DNA of 64,000 nt from Panacagrimonas sp052389915. Its GTDB lineage: Bacteria > Pseudomonadota > Gammaproteobacteria > Nevskiales > Nevskiaceae. The notes beneath the pieces are model-generated. The model made no database searches and was not told the origin of the DNA. It worked only from the letters and a program-made list of their open reading frames with translations. A program made the position numbers and the translations under genes. This document shows, one piece after another, positions 43,421 through 52,713 of this stretch; position 1 is the first letter of the stretch; the number at the start of each line of letters is the position of its first letter. The DNA is taken from positions 1 through 64,000 of the forward strand of contig JBQTHL010000076.1 of assembly GCA_052389915.1 (NCBI GenBank), in the 5' to 3' direction.

Positions 43421-44655
43421 GGCCGCGTTCCGTCTGCTGCCACGACCGGCAGCGTTGCAGGCGCGGGCTCCATCGCGACGAGTTTCGGACTCACCGGCAT
43501 ACCTGGGCGGACTCTCTGCAGTCCGTTGACCACGATGGTCTCGTTCGCTGCGAGTCCTTCACGGATGACGCGCAAACCGTCGACGAGCCGCCCGAGTTTC
43601 ACGGGTCGATACACGAGCTCGCTATCCGCATCGATCACCAGCACGAAGGTCTGGCTCTGGTCGGTGCCGATGGCGCGGTCGTCCACCATGATGGCGTCGT
43701 AGTCCCCGCTGGCCAGCATGCGTACGCGGCCAAACATGCCCGGCGTCAGGAGGCGATCCTTGTTGGCAAACACGCCGCGGCCACGGATGGTGCCGGTGTC
43801 CGGATTCAACTGGTTGTCAACGAAGTCGATGAAGCCGGGATGCGGAAAGCCCGGCTCGTCCGCAAGGCCGAGTTCCAGAGGGTTCTGCACTTCGCGCGAA
43901 CTGGGCAGCGTGCCCTGGCGCACCTTGCGCGCATATCCGAGAAAGCTCTGCTCGTCGGCTTCGAAGTACAGGTAGATCGGGTCGATCGAGACCACCGTCG
44001 TGAGCAGCGTTCCGCCCGTGGCTCCGCCGGAGACAAGATTGCCGCGCGTGATCTCCGCGCGGCCGATGCGGCCATCAATGGGGCTGCTGACGCGCGTGAA
44101 CGAAAGATTCAAGGACGCCGCGTCGACAGCAGCCTTGGCGCCGGCGACGTTCGCCTCCGCCTGCGCCAGCGCGCTCTCGCGCTGATCGAGTTCTTCCTGC
44201 GACACGGCGCCGGTGTCGCGCATCTTCTGCACGCGCTGCAACTCCAGCGAGGAGAGTTTCAGCGCCGTGCGGCTGCGCGCCAGTTCTGCCGCGGCGCGAT
44301 CGTAGTCCGCCTGATAGGGCCGCGGGTCGATCACGAACAGTAGTTCGTCCTTCGCCACGATCCGCCCCTCGGTGAAGTTCACGGAATCGATGTACCCCGA
44401 GACACGTGGGCGGATCTCCACGTGCTCGACCGCCTCGAGTCGTCCCGTGAACTCGTCCCAGTCCTTGATCTTCTTCTGGATCACTTTTGCGGCGGAGACT
44501 TCCGGCGGTGTCGGTGCCGGAGGCGACGGAGCGGAACAAGCGACCGCGAGAACCAGCGTCGCGAGGGTCAGCGAAATAATCCCGGGCCGCGCCCGACCCC
44601 GCGATCCCGGGAGCGACGGACGGTTGGGCGATGCGAGCAGAGTTTCCCGGTTCAT
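43417..44655 (-). CDS. RND periplasmic adaptor (membrane fusion) lipoprotein
   Basis: A 412-residue adaptor. The lipoprotein signal ISLTLATLVLAVACSAPSPP is at residues 27-46. Barrel-sandwich half GRLEAVEHVEIRPRVSGYID, the alpha-hairpin (residues about 110-175, SQEELDQRESALAQAEANVA) and the second half SFTRVSSPIDGRIGRAEI are visible. It is the first gene of the operon and overlaps the permease start. Divergent from arsR, with 129 bp between them. Confidence 0.92.
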   Translation of the reverse strand: MNRETLLASPNRPSLPGSRGRARPGIISLTLATLVLAVACSAPSPPAPTPPEVSAAKVIQKKIKDWDEFTGRLEAVEHVEIRPRVSGYIDSVNFTEGRIVAKDELLFVIDPRPYQADYDRAAAELARSRTALKLSSLELQRVQKMRDTGAVSQEELDQRESALAQAEANVAGAKAAVDAASLNLSFTRVSSPIDGRIGRAEITRGNLVSGGATGGTLLTTVVSIDPIYLYFEADEQSFLGYARKVRQGTLPSSREVQNPLELGLADEPGFPHPGFIDFVDNQLNPDTGTIRGRGVFANKDRLLTPGMFGRVRMLASGDYDAIMVDDRAIGTDQSQTFVLVIDADSELVYRPVKLGRLVDGLRVIREGLAANETIVVNGLQRVRPGMPVSPKLVAMEPAPATLPVVAADGTRP

Positions 44656-44772
44656 TGCGATTCGCGTCCCAGAAGTCGGAGCGACTATCGCCGCGCCCAG
44701 GGCGCAAGGATTGAACCTGAGTGCGGAATCTCAGCACGCGCCCTGCCCTTGACCCACTCAGACGCTCAGCCT

Positions 44773-44796
44773 ATATTCACCCTTATGGATGAATAT
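44773..44796. promoter_or_regulatory. inverted repeat over the arsR start codon
   Basis: ATATTCA (44773-44779) and TGAATAT (44790-44796) are perfect 7-bp inverted arms separated by 10 bp, and the arsR ATG (44785) lies in the spacer. ArsR proteins typically bind such AT-rich repeats. The site could repress arsR itself and possibly affect the divergent efflux operon. Confidence 0.6.
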
Positions 44797-45144
44797 AAAT
44801 CTTCGCGACTCGATGCCGTGTTCGGCGCGGTCGCCGATCCCACGCGAAGGGCCATCCTCGCGCGGCTGGCGCTGGCCGATGCCCGCGTGACCGAGCTCGC
44901 CGCAGACTTCCCGATCTCGCTCAACTCCACCTCCAAGCACATCCGCGTGCTGGAAGGCGCGAGGCTGGTTCATCGCACGGTGGTGGGACGCGATCACGTG
45001 CTGTCACTGAACGCCGCGCAGCTCGCAGACGCTGCGAAGTGGATCGATCACTACCGCCAGTTCTGGGAAGACCGACTTGCCGCACTGGACCGCTACGTCA
45101 CTCGCAAACGGCCGCGCGCCACCACCAAGAGGAAACGCCAATGA
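44785..45144 (+). CDS. ArsR-family regulator
   Basis: A 119-residue winged-helix protein: LDAVFGAVADPTRRAILARL at the N-terminus, recognition helix ISLNSTSKHIRVLEGARLV, then RTVVGRDHVLSL. No metal-binding Cys pair is visible, so it belongs to the non-metal group usually paired with AHSA1/SRPBCC proteins. The Lys/Arg-rich tail KRPRATTKRKRQ is notable. It overlaps the next gene by ATGA. Confidence 0.88.
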   Translation: MDEYKSSRLDAVFGAVADPTRRAILARLALADARVTELAADFPISLNSTSKHIRVLEGARLVHRTVVGRDHVLSLNAAQLADAAKWIDHYRQFWEDRLAALDRYVTRKRPRATTKRKRQ

Positions 45145-45578
45145 ACACTGTGCTCACGCCCCCCATGCTGACGGTCCGCCGAATCATCCAGGCCCCGGTG
45201 CGCGATGTCTTCGACGCCTGGTTGAGTGCAGAGGCGCTCGCCGTGTGGATGCGCCCCGGCGCCATTCCGCGCACGACCGCAAGAGTCGACGCCCGCGTCG
45301 GTGGCACTTACGAGATCGTGATGCATGCTGCCGACGGCCCGATCCGCCACATCGGCATCTACGAAGTCATCGACCGGCCGCGACGGCTGGTTTTCACCTG
45401 GGCCTCGCCGGCAACCCATCACAGCGATTCGCGCGTCAGCGTCGAATTCCACGCGCGCGACGGCGGCACCGAGATCCTGCTGACGCAGGAACGTCTGCCG
45501 GACGAGACCGCCGTGCGCGAGCATGACCAGGGCTGGACGCAGGCACTCGAACTACTTGCCGCGCACTTCGCAGCTTGA
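45141..45578 (+). CDS. AHSA1/SRPBCC-domain protein
   Basis: A 145-residue SRPBCC (START-like) protein: VRRIIQAPVRDVFDAWLSAE, MRPGAIPRTTARVDARVGG, YEVIDRPRRLVFTWASPATH, LLTQERLPDE and the C-terminal helix HDQGWTQALELLAAHF. Such proteins form a hydrophobic ligand cavity and are commonly encoded with an ArsR regulator. The specific ligand is unknown. The start overlaps the arsR stop. Confidence 0.88.
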   Translation: MNTVLTPPMLTVRRIIQAPVRDVFDAWLSAEALAVWMRPGAIPRTTARVDARVGGTYEIVMHAADGPIRHIGIYEVIDRPRRLVFTWASPATHHSDSRVSVEFHARDGGTEILLTQERLPDETAVREHDQGWTQALELLAAHFAA

Positions 45579-45625
45579 ACCGCGCAGCGACGCATCGACC
45601 CTCGCATCGTTCTCAGGAGACAGAC

Positions 45626-46279
45626 ATGAATCAGATCAAGGTCAGCGCGTTTCGCTGGGTGCCTCCATTCGCGCAGGGGCTCGTGCGCGACCTGCGCGTA
45701 CGCTGGGCGCTGGAGGAGGCCGGCCTCGCCTATGAAGAACATCTCATCGGCCCCGAGGATCAAAGCTCCGAGGTGTATCGCAGCCTGCAACCCTTCGGTC
45801 AGGTACCCACCTACGAGGAAGGCGGGCTGCGGCTGTTCGAGTCCGGCGCCATCGTGCTACACGTCGCCGAGGGCTGCGAGGCGCTGCTGCCGTCCGACCC
45901 CGCGGCCGCCGCGCGTGTGAAGACCTGGATGTTCGCGGCACTGAACTCGATCGAGCCGGCGATCCAGAATCTCGCGGAGATCGACCTTTTCAACGCCCGC
46001 GAATCCTGGGCGCAACAGCGACGCCCGGCCGTCGCGGATCGGGTGAGGGGACGCCTGGCTGATCTCGCGCGAGGTCTCGGAACGCGCGACTACCTGGAAG
46101 GCCGATTCAGCGCCGCCGACATTCTGATGACGACCGTACTGCGCATCCTGCGCCACACCGAACTCGTAGCGGAATCGCCGGTGCTCGCGGCCTACCAGCG
46201 GCGCTGCGAATCCCGCCCTGCATTCGCGAAGGCGCTGTCGGACCAGATGCGTCCCTTCGCCGCGAACGCGCCCCCTTGA
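45626..46279 (+). CDS. glutathione S-transferase family protein
   Basis: A 217-residue GST: N-terminal thioredoxin-fold VSAFRWVPPFAQGLVRDLRV then RWALEEAGLAYEEHL, the cis-Pro segment FGQVPTYEEGGLRLFESGAI, and a helical C-terminal domain (YLEGRFSAADILMTTVLRIL). AGGAGA lies before the ATG. It follows arsR-AHSA1 in the same orientation and is probably part of that operon. Detoxification of electrophiles is the family role. Confidence 0.88.
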   Translation: MNQIKVSAFRWVPPFAQGLVRDLRVRWALEEAGLAYEEHLIGPEDQSSEVYRSLQPFGQVPTYEEGGLRLFESGAIVLHVAEGCEALLPSDPAAAARVKTWMFAALNSIEPAIQNLAEIDLFNARESWAQQRRPAVADRVRGRLADLARGLGTRDYLEGRFSAADILMTTVLRILRHTELVAESPVLAAYQRRCESRPAFAKALSDQMRPFAANAPP

Positions 46280-46294
46280 ATCGGCGCCGCTCGC

Positions 46295-46726
46295 TTACGC
46301 GAGCAGCGTCGCGTCCAGCGTGATCTCGGCCTTGAAGAGCTTGGACACCGGGCAGCCGAGCTTGGCCATCCCGGCGAGTCGCTGAAATGTTTCCGTGTCC
46401 GCACCAGGAACCCGCGCACGCAGATCGAGATGCACTGCGGTGATTGCGTAGCCGCCTTCGACCTGTTCCAAGGTCACGGTGGCCGAAGTGTCCATCTGTT
46501 CGGCGACGAGATTCGACTGGCCCAGGATCAGCGACAGAGCCATCGTGAAGCAGGCCGCGTGACCGGCCGCGATCAGCTCCTCCGGGTTGCTGCCGGCTTT
46601 ACCTTCGAAACGGCTGGCGAAGCCGTAGGGATAGTCCTTGAGCGCGCCGCTCTCGGTAGAGATCGCGCCCTTGCCGTCCTTGATACCGCCCTGCCAGACC
46701 ACTGATCCGCGACGCTTGATCTTCAT
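46295..46726 (-). CDS. OsmC/Ohr-type peroxiredoxin
   Basis: A 143-residue OsmC-family hydroperoxidase. The two redox cysteines are in AAGHAACFTMALS and AKLGCPVSKLF, and the segment SNPEELIAAGHA is characteristic. ATG at 46726 follows GGAGAAA; a longer upstream frame has no resemblance. It lies 22 nt downstream of the isochorismatase-like gene, likely one operon with it and the AraC regulator. Confidence 0.92.
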   Translation of the reverse strand: MKIKRRGSVVWQGGIKDGKGAISTESGALKDYPYGFASRFEGKAGSNPEELIAAGHAACFTMALSLILGQSNLVAEQMDTSATVTLEQVEGGYAITAVHLDLRARVPGADTETFQRLAGMAKLGCPVSKLFKAEITLDATLLA

Positions 46727-46748
46727 CTCGATTTCTCCTTTGGGACAA

Positions 46749-47369
46749 TCAGGCCGCGAGGCTGTCCAGCAGCTCGCGGGTGCTGACAATACTGTGCGCG
46801 TAGTTGGGACCGTTGAGCACGTGCGCGGCGTGCATGCGGTCCGCGCTGAAGGCCGCCGTGGCGTCCTTGACCAGGGTCACGTGGTAACCCAGTTCCATCG
46901 CGCCGCGCGCGGTGGATTCGATGCAGGTGTTGGCGAGCAGGCCGATTACGATCACGCGCTGCACGCCGTGCTGCTTGAGCTGCTGATCGAGATCGGTGTT
47001 GGCAAAACCGTTCTGCGCCCAGTGTTCCTTGATCACGATGTCCTGCGACTGCGGCACGAAATCCGGGTGCCACTCGCCGCCCCAGGTGCCCTTGCCGAAT
47101 ACCTGCAAGCGGCTGCTCCCGAGCTGGTCTGGATTGGGAAACTTCCAGCTCGCGAAGTCGCCGGGCTCGGCGCGGTGATGCGGCACGACGAAGATGCGCA
47201 GCCCCGCGGGGCGTGCGGCGCCGACGATCTGGCGCAGGTGCTCGATCAGGTCCAGCGGTTCGGCCACCGCTTTGACCAGCGGCCAGAGCTTGCCGCCCTC
47301 GCTGAGAAAATCGTTGTAGGGGTCCACCAGCAACAGGCCGGTGCAGTCCTTTTCGATGGAATCGATCAT
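46749..47369 (-). CDS. isochorismatase-like cysteine hydrolase
   Basis: A 206-residue cysteine hydrolase of the nicotinamidase/isochorismatase superfamily. The triad is visible as D16 in LLLVDPYNDF, Lys in IVIKEHW and Cys in GLLANTCIEST. The segment VPHHRAEPGD may be part of the substrate or metal site. The substrate is unknown; it may hydrolyse an amide or an isochorismate-type ether. Its start overlaps the AraC stop (ATGA). Confidence 0.87.
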   Translation of the reverse strand: MIDSIEKDCTGLLLVDPYNDFLSEGGKLWPLVKAVAEPLDLIEHLRQIVGAARPAGLRIFVVPHHRAEPGDFASWKFPNPDQLGSSRLQVFGKGTWGGEWHPDFVPQSQDIVIKEHWAQNGFANTDLDQQLKQHGVQRVIVIGLLANTCIESTARGAMELGYHVTLVKDATAAFSADRMHAAHVLNGPNYAHSIVSTRELLDSLAA

Positions 47370-47827
47370 GGGCTCAAATCTCCGATTGCCGCGTGGGCCT
47401 GGGCGTAGCGCCGCGGTGTGGTGCCAGTGGCGCGGCGGAACACACGGCAGAAATGACTCTGGTCACAGAAGCCGAGCAGACTCGATACCTCGGCAATGGA
47501 ACGCTCCTCCTGCTCGAGCATATGCCGCGCGCGTTCGAGTCGGCGTTCCAGCAGGTACTCCATCACGGTGCGTCCGGTGCTGAGCCGGAACATGCGCGCG
47601 AAATGCGAACGACTGACGCAGGCGGCACGCGCGATGGCCTCCAGGCTCAGTGGTTCGCCGAGATGAGTCTCCATGAACAGGCAGGCGCGCATCAGCGCGC
47701 GGCGACCCAGGCCCTGCGGCATCGTGGGACGAGGCAGCGCAGGCATCTCGCTCCCCGGAAGATCCACGAACATCGGTGCCTGACTCGATGCAGGCTTGAA
47801 ACCAAACTCCGGCGCATCCATTCGCAT
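47366..47827 (-). CDS. short AraC-family regulator
   Basis: A 153-residue protein with only the AraC DNA-binding domain: MRACLFMETHLGEPLSLEAI, ARAACVSRSHFARMFRLSTG, then SSLLGFCDQSHFCRVFRRAT. The first 40 residues are unconserved and no sensor domain is present. It precedes and is coupled to the isochorismatase-like gene, so it probably controls the three-gene operon. GGGGAGCGG lies before the ATG. Confidence 0.85.
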   Translation of the reverse strand: MRMDAPEFGFKPASSQAPMFVDLPGSEMPALPRPTMPQGLGRRALMRACLFMETHLGEPLSLEAIARAACVSRSHFARMFRLSTGRTVMEYLLERRLERARHMLEQEERSIAEVSSLLGFCDQSHFCRVFRRATGTTPRRYAQAHAAIGDLSP

Positions 47828-47964
47828 GATCCCGCTCCCCGTTGCGTGGAACCTGGAAGGAGCGTGGACTGCGGACTTGTCCGGACCTTGTCGGACTTTC
47901 AGCCTTGCGTGTCAGGCGACATCTGCACCGCGATGCCTGACGCGCGGCGGAAACGGATCACCGA

Positions 47965-48705
47965 TCAGCGCACCGGTTCGACCGCGGCGGTGAACACGTA
48001 GCCGGCGCCGCGCTCGGTCTGGATCAGCTCGCTACCGCCGGCGGCAGCGAGCTTGCGTCGCAGCCGCCCCACCTGCACGTCGATGGAGCGGTCGTATACC
48101 TCATCATTGTGCAACCGCGACAGGTCCAGCAATTGCTCGCGCGTGAGCACGTGCTGTGGCGCGGAGACAAAGGCGACCAGCAGGTTGAGCTCGCCGTTGG
48201 AGAGATTCACCGGCTCGCCCGACGGGGACTTGAGCCGGCGCAGACGCAGATTCAGTTCCCAGCCCGCAAAGCGAAAGGCACGCACCTTGGCCAGCGTATC
48301 GCTCACCGTTTCCTGCGCATGAGCGCGTCGCACCAATGCGCGGATGCGCGCCAGCAGTTCGCGCGGCGAGAACGGCTTGGTGAGGTAATCGTCGGCGCCG
48401 GTTTCCAGGCCCATCACGCGGTCCGCCTCTTCCTTGCGGCCTGTGAGCATGATGATGGGCAGGTCCCAGGTCTCGCGCAGACGGCGCACGATCTGCATGC
48501 CGTCCTCGCCTGGCAACTTGAGGTCGAGAATCAGCAGGTCGATGACCTCTTTTTCCAGCACTTCGATAATGCGGCGACCGCCGTCGAGCGCGCTGACCCG
48601 GATCTCGTAGTCGCCGAGATAATCCGTGATGAGCTGGCGAACGAGGGGATCGTCGTCCACGACGAGTACGTGAAGGTTCCTCGACGTCGTCGATGCAGAA
48701 CTCAT
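47965..48705 (-). CDS. OmpR/PhoB-family response regulator
   Basis: A 246-residue regulator: receiver (HVLVVDDDPLVRQLITDYL; phospho-Asp61 in LLILDLKLPGEDG; LTGRKEE; TKPFSPREL) and a C-terminal winged helix (VNLSNGELNLLVAFVSAPQH, then YDRSIDVQVGRLRRKL, GAGYVF). The ATG at 48705 matches the receiver start. No histidine kinase gene is adjacent, so it is an orphan in this window. Divergent from the Crp/Fnr gene. Confidence 0.92.
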   Translation of the reverse strand: MSSASTTSRNLHVLVVDDDPLVRQLITDYLGDYEIRVSALDGGRRIIEVLEKEVIDLLILDLKLPGEDGMQIVRRLRETWDLPIIMLTGRKEEADRVMGLETGADDYLTKPFSPRELLARIRALVRRAHAQETVSDTLAKVRAFRFAGWELNLRLRRLKSPSGEPVNLSNGELNLLVAFVSAPQHVLTREQLLDLSRLHNDEVYDRSIDVQVGRLRRKLAAAGGSELIQTERGAGYVFTAAVEPVR

Positions 48706-48856
48706 ACGCCCGGCCTTCCGGGTATCAAGTGTGGCCAGAGCAGCATCCTGGACCGTTCCGGTGCCCGCGACGTGTCGGTTCGCGCGCCGCGATGTGTCAG
48801 TTGTCATGAGTCCGCGCCCCCTTGCCTCGCGGTCACCTTCGTCTAGCCTATCGCGT

Positions 48857-49441
48857 ATGCCCGATCTCCTTGCCGCCACCCGCGCCCAACTCGCCCGATT
48901 CGATATCGCCGACGAGGCTCTTGCGCAAGCCTGGGCCGATCTGATCGAACCGCGCCAGTTTGCGCGCGGGAAGATCGTGCTGCAGGCCGGCGATGTCCCC
49001 ACGCACTGCTGGATCATCATGCGCGGCGTCTGCCGCTACTACTACACCAGCTTCGACGGTCGCGAGCGCAACAAGGCGTTCTTCCGCGAGGGCGGACTCG
49101 TCGGCTCGATGAGCGCCATCTTCAGCCGGGGCCCCGCGCCCTTCTCCATCGATGTCAGCGAGGACAGCCTTCTGGGCGCCACGCCCCTGGCGCCGTTCTT
49201 CGCCCTCGCCCGACGCTTCCCGCTGCTCGATACCTTCGTGCATCGCTTCACGGCGTACATCCTGATGCGCAACGAGCAGCGCGAGGCCGTGCTGCTGACC
49301 GGCGACATGGAGACGCGCTATCGCTGGGTGCAGGAGCACGAGCCCTGGCTGCTGGAGCGCGTGCCGCAGTACCAGGTTGCGTCCTACCTGGGCATGGACC
49401 CGGTCTCGCTGTCGCGTCTCAAGCAGAAGAAGGCGCGCTGA
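48857..49441 (+). CDS. Crp/Fnr-family regulator
   Basis: A 194-residue protein with a cyclic-nucleotide-binding-type beta-roll (IEPRQFARGKIVLQAGDVPT, FREGGLVGSM) and a short C-terminal HTH (RVPQYQVASYLGMDPVSLSRL). No FNR-type cysteine cluster is visible. The 3' end overlaps the convergent ligase gene by 23 nt. The start ATG at 48857 gives the usual length for this subgroup. Confidence 0.85.
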   Translation: MPDLLAATRAQLARFDIADEALAQAWADLIEPRQFARGKIVLQAGDVPTHCWIIMRGVCRYYYTSFDGRERNKAFFREGGLVGSMSAIFSRGPAPFSIDVSEDSLLGATPLAPFFALARRFPLLDTFVHRFTAYILMRNEQREAVLLTGDMETRYRWVQEHEPWLLERVPQYQVASYLGMDPVSLSRLKQKKAR

Positions 49442-51164
49442 CATCCAGACGAATACGCAGCCTCAGGCTCGCCGCCAGGTCCTCGCAGAGTTCACGAAGG
49501 CTTTGCGTTGCATGCTCCGAGGTCACGGTCACCTCCAGCTCGCCCTGAGCGTTCTGCGCGGCTGCAATCTCCAGCACCAGCTCGGGAAAACGCGCGCAGA
49601 GCACCTCGCGCACAGCGTCGCGGGCCGCCATCGCGCGCAGGCTCGGCTTGTGAATTTTTCCAACCGTTGTCAGTGGCAGCGAGTCGAGCACGATGACGCG
49701 CTTGGGCGCTGCCGGCCGTTCGTCGATGTGGGCGAGCGCAAACTCACGCAGAGACTCCGCGTCACTGGTCGCCTGTGCGCGCAGTTGCACGTAGGCCACC
49801 GGTAGTTCGCCCGCGTAGGCATCCGGCCAGCCCACGGCCGCCGCCATCAGCACCTCCGGGTGCGACTCCAGGCAGGATTCGATCATCGCCGGATCGATGT
49901 TGTGACCACCGCGAATGATGAGGTCCTTGGCGCGACCGGTGATGAAGAGATTGCCCTGCGCGTCGAGACGACCCAGGTCACCGGTCCGAAGCCAGCCCTC
50001 CGCTGACACCGGACTGGGCTCGCCAAGATAGCCGGCGAACACGCTGGGACCGCGCACGCAGATCTCGCCGCTGATGGCCCCGTCGATCCGCACTTCGACC
50101 GGCGCCACGACACGACCCGCGCTGCCGGGCACCGGGTCCTTATCGACGCCGGGCACGGTGACCACGCCCGCGCATTCGGTGAGCCCGTACATCTGGTAGG
50201 TCGGTCGTGCGGTCAGGCGGTGCAGCGCCGCAGCGATCGACTCCGGCACCGGCGCGCCACCGGTCAGGAAGTAATGCAGGCTGCGCAGATTCGCCCCGCC
50301 GGTTGGTACCTGGGCGATGGCGGAGAGAGAGGTCGGAATCGCCCCGCCGACGACGACGCGGTGACGGGCCACCAGGGCCCAGAATTCGTGCACGACTTCG
50401 GGATTGCGGAAGCCGGCGGCGGTCGCGAGCACGATGTTCGCGCCGACGGATAGCGGCGCGAGGCTGCACACGATGGCGCCCGCCACATGGAACAACGGTA
50501 GGCCATTGATGATCGCCTCGCCGGGCACGAGGCCCAGACCCGCTGCCGCGTGTCGCGCGGCCGCAACCTGATTCGCGTGCGTATGCAGAGCGAGTCGCGG
50601 CGTGCCGGTAGTACCGCCGGTGTGGAAGATCGCGGCGATCTCGCTGCCACTCGCCGGCAGCCAGGTGTCCGGCAACTCTTCACCTGAGTGGCGTTCGAGC
50701 GCGCGGTCGTAATGCCGCTCGGGGTCCGGTCCCGCGACATCCACGCTGTAGACCGCAGGACGGACCGGAAGGCGCGCTGCGACGGCTAGGACCTTTTGCC
50801 ACAGGTCCGACCCCGCTTGCGGCCCCGGCGCGAAGATCACGCGGCTCTCGGCCTTGCGCAGCAGTTCGAACAGCGCGGCCTCGCTGAGCATCGGGTTCAG
50901 CGGCTGCGCGACGCCCACGGTTTCCGCAGCCCATAGGATCGCCTGTGCCTGCGGGATGTTGGGCAGCAGCAGCGACACCGTGCCGCGCGACTCGCCGAGT
51001 TGTGCGCGAATCAATCTTGCCGTGCGTCGCACCGCGTGCAGCAGCCTCGCGTAGCTGGTCGGGCTTTCGGCCGGGACCGGCTTCAGCCGCTCGACGAAGG
51101 TCAGCGCGGTGAGCGTGCCCTGGGCCAGGGCGGACTCGCGTAGCAGTTGGTAGACGTGGGTCAT
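49419..51164 (-). CDS. acyl-CoA synthetase (AMP-forming)
   Basis: A 581-residue ANL-superfamily ligase. The P-loop reads FHTGGTTGTPRLALHTH, the A5 motif QMYGLTECAG, then GWLRTGDLGRLD and ITGRAKDLIIRGGHNIDP, and the catalytic Lys motif LTTVGKIHKP. It activates a carboxylic acid to acyl-CoA through acyl-AMP. About 60 residues after the catalytic Lys motif form an extra tail (VLEIAAAQNAQGELEVTVTS). It is divergent from the dienoyl-CoA-reductase-like SDR, and a shared catabolic function is likely. Confidence 0.9.
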   Translation of the reverse strand: MTHVYQLLRESALAQGTLTALTFVERLKPVPAESPTSYARLLHAVRRTARLIRAQLGESRGTVSLLLPNIPQAQAILWAAETVGVAQPLNPMLSEAALFELLRKAESRVIFAPGPQAGSDLWQKVLAVAARLPVRPAVYSVDVAGPDPERHYDRALERHSGEELPDTWLPASGSEIAAIFHTGGTTGTPRLALHTHANQVAAARHAAAGLGLVPGEAIINGLPLFHVAGAIVCSLAPLSVGANIVLATAAGFRNPEVVHEFWALVARHRVVVGGAIPTSLSAIAQVPTGGANLRSLHYFLTGGAPVPESIAAALHRLTARPTYQMYGLTECAGVVTVPGVDKDPVPGSAGRVVAPVEVRIDGAISGEICVRGPSVFAGYLGEPSPVSAEGWLRTGDLGRLDAQGNLFITGRAKDLIIRGGHNIDPAMIESCLESHPEVLMAAAVGWPDAYAGELPVAYVQLRAQATSDAESLREFALAHIDERPAAPKRVIVLDSLPLTTVGKIHKPSLRAMAARDAVREVLCARFPELVLEIAAAQNAQGELEVTVTSEHATQSLRELCEDLAASLRLRIRLDVSAPSSA

Positions 51165-51291
51165 GGGCCGGCTCCGGTTGATGAGGCGATGGATGCTGCG
51201 CGAACCCTGGGTCGCTGCGCGTTAACAAATGCCAATGCGCGCGAAGGAACCTCACCGCAGGCTGCGTCTGCCAGATCAACGGGGACTACCG

Positions 51292-52092
51292 ATGCATTCA
51301 CTTTTCGATTTCAGCCAGAAGAACGTGTTCATCGCGGGCGGCACCAGCGGCATCAACCTGGGCATCGCAGAGGCCTTCGCACGGCACGGCGCCCGCGTCG
51401 CCGTGCTGAGCCGCAAGCAGGACAAGGTTGACCGCGCCGTCGAACAGCTTCGTATTTTTGGAACGCAGGTTTCCGGTTATGCCGCCGACGTCCGTGATTA
51501 CGGTTCGGTGGCCCTCGCCCTGCAGCAGACCCGCGACGAGTTCGGCGAGATCGACGTGCTGGTGTCCGGCGCCGCCGGAAATTTCCCGGCTGCGGCGCTC
51601 GATCTGTCGCCGAACGGGTTCAAGTCCGTGGTCGATATCGATCTGCTCGGCACCTTCCACGTGCTGCGCGCCGCCTATCCCCACCTGCGCAAGCCCGGTG
51701 CCGCCGTGATCAACATCTCCGCGCCGCAGTCGCAGCAGCCGATGGCGCTGCAGATGCACGTCTGCGCCGCAAAGGCCGGCGTGGACATGGTGACGCGCGT
51801 GCTCGCGCTCGAATGGGGGCGCGCCGGCATACGGGTCAACGCGATCAGCCCGGGTCCGATAGCGGGCACCGAGGGCCTGTCGAGGCTGGCGCCGACGCCG
51901 CAGGCGGAGGCCGCTGCCATAGAGTCGATTCCGCTCGGACGCCTGGGCACTGCGCAGGACATCGCCAACGCCGCGCTGTTCCTGGCCTCGCCCCTGGCGA
52001 ACTTTGTCAGCGGCGCCTATCTGCCGGTTGACGGCGGCTGGCTCCTCGCCGGCGCCGCCCAGGTCTCGGCCGGTCTTCAACATGCGGCGTGA
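51292..52092 (+). CDS. SDR, 2,4-dienoyl-CoA reductase type
   Basis: A 266-residue SDR with AGGTSGINLGIAEAFARHGA at the nucleotide site, SGAAGNFPA where classical SDRs have NNAG, and the catalytic region MHVCAAKAGVDMVTRVLALE with no Tyr before the Lys. AGNF and HxCAAKAGVD are typical of bacterial and peroxisomal 2,4-dienoyl-CoA reductases, which reduce polyunsaturated acyl-CoAs with NADPH. The stop directly abuts the stop of the convergent thioesterase gene. Confidence 0.88.
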   Translation: MHSLFDFSQKNVFIAGGTSGINLGIAEAFARHGARVAVLSRKQDKVDRAVEQLRIFGTQVSGYAADVRDYGSVALALQQTRDEFGEIDVLVSGAAGNFPAAALDLSPNGFKSVVDIDLLGTFHVLRAAYPHLRKPGAAVINISAPQSQQPMALQMHVCAAKAGVDMVTRVLALEWGRAGIRVNAISPGPIAGTEGLSRLAPTPQAEAAAIESIPLGRLGTAQDIANAALFLASPLANFVSGAYLPVDGGWLLAGAAQVSAGLQHAA

Positions 52093-52530
52093 TCAGGCCG
52101 GTGTAGCGGGCAGGATCATGCAGGTGCAGGTCGCGTGTGCGCAGAGGCGTCCCTGCGCATCGAACAGCGAACCCTCGGATGCGCCAAGCCGCGTCGAACG
52201 ATGCAACATGCGTCCTTCGGCGCGGTAGATCGCACCCGGCGTCAGTCCACGCAGCATCTTCACGGCGAGATCGACGGTGGCGTAACTCACCCCCGCATCG
52301 AGCGTGGTCTGCACCGCGCAGCCCGTAACCGTATCGAGCACCGTTGCGGCATATCCGCCGTGTACGCCGCCCATGGGATTGAGGTGACGCCCGTCCGGCA
52401 CGCATTCGAATACCGCGCACCCGGGTCCGATCTCCGTGGGCTTGAATCCCATCGTCGCCGACATCGTCGGCGCCTCGATACGGCCATTGAGGATCGCCTG
52501 CATGACTTCCAGGCCTGTGAGCTTGTTCAT
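52093..52530 (-). CDS. PaaI-family hot-dog thioesterase
   Basis: A 145-residue hot-dog protein with MGGVHGGYAATVLDTVTGCA as the active-site helix and a conserved SLFDAQGRLCAHATCTCMIL ending. ATG at 52530 fits the family N-terminus (MNKLTGLEVMQAILNG); the frame extends further upstream without similarity. Third hot-dog gene in the window, not closely related to the two near 10 kb. Confidence 0.88.
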   Translation of the reverse strand: MNKLTGLEVMQAILNGRIEAPTMSATMGFKPTEIGPGCAVFECVPDGRHLNPMGGVHGGYAATVLDTVTGCAVQTTLDAGVSYATVDLAVKMLRGLTPGAIYRAEGRMLHRSTRLGASEGSLFDAQGRLCAHATCTCMILPATPA

Positions 52531-52713
52531 GATGATCGCTTGAGGTCGCCAGTATCTCTGGCCTTCCGATACTGACGCGATCAAGTGCTCACGGATTGGA
52601 CGAGGGGACCGAAATGCAGAAGGCATAGCGCGAATCCGTTCTGTGAACCGCACGCAGGTTCAATCCCCGCGTCGCGGAACCCCGGATGATCAGCCTACTG
52701 ATCCAACGCGGAG

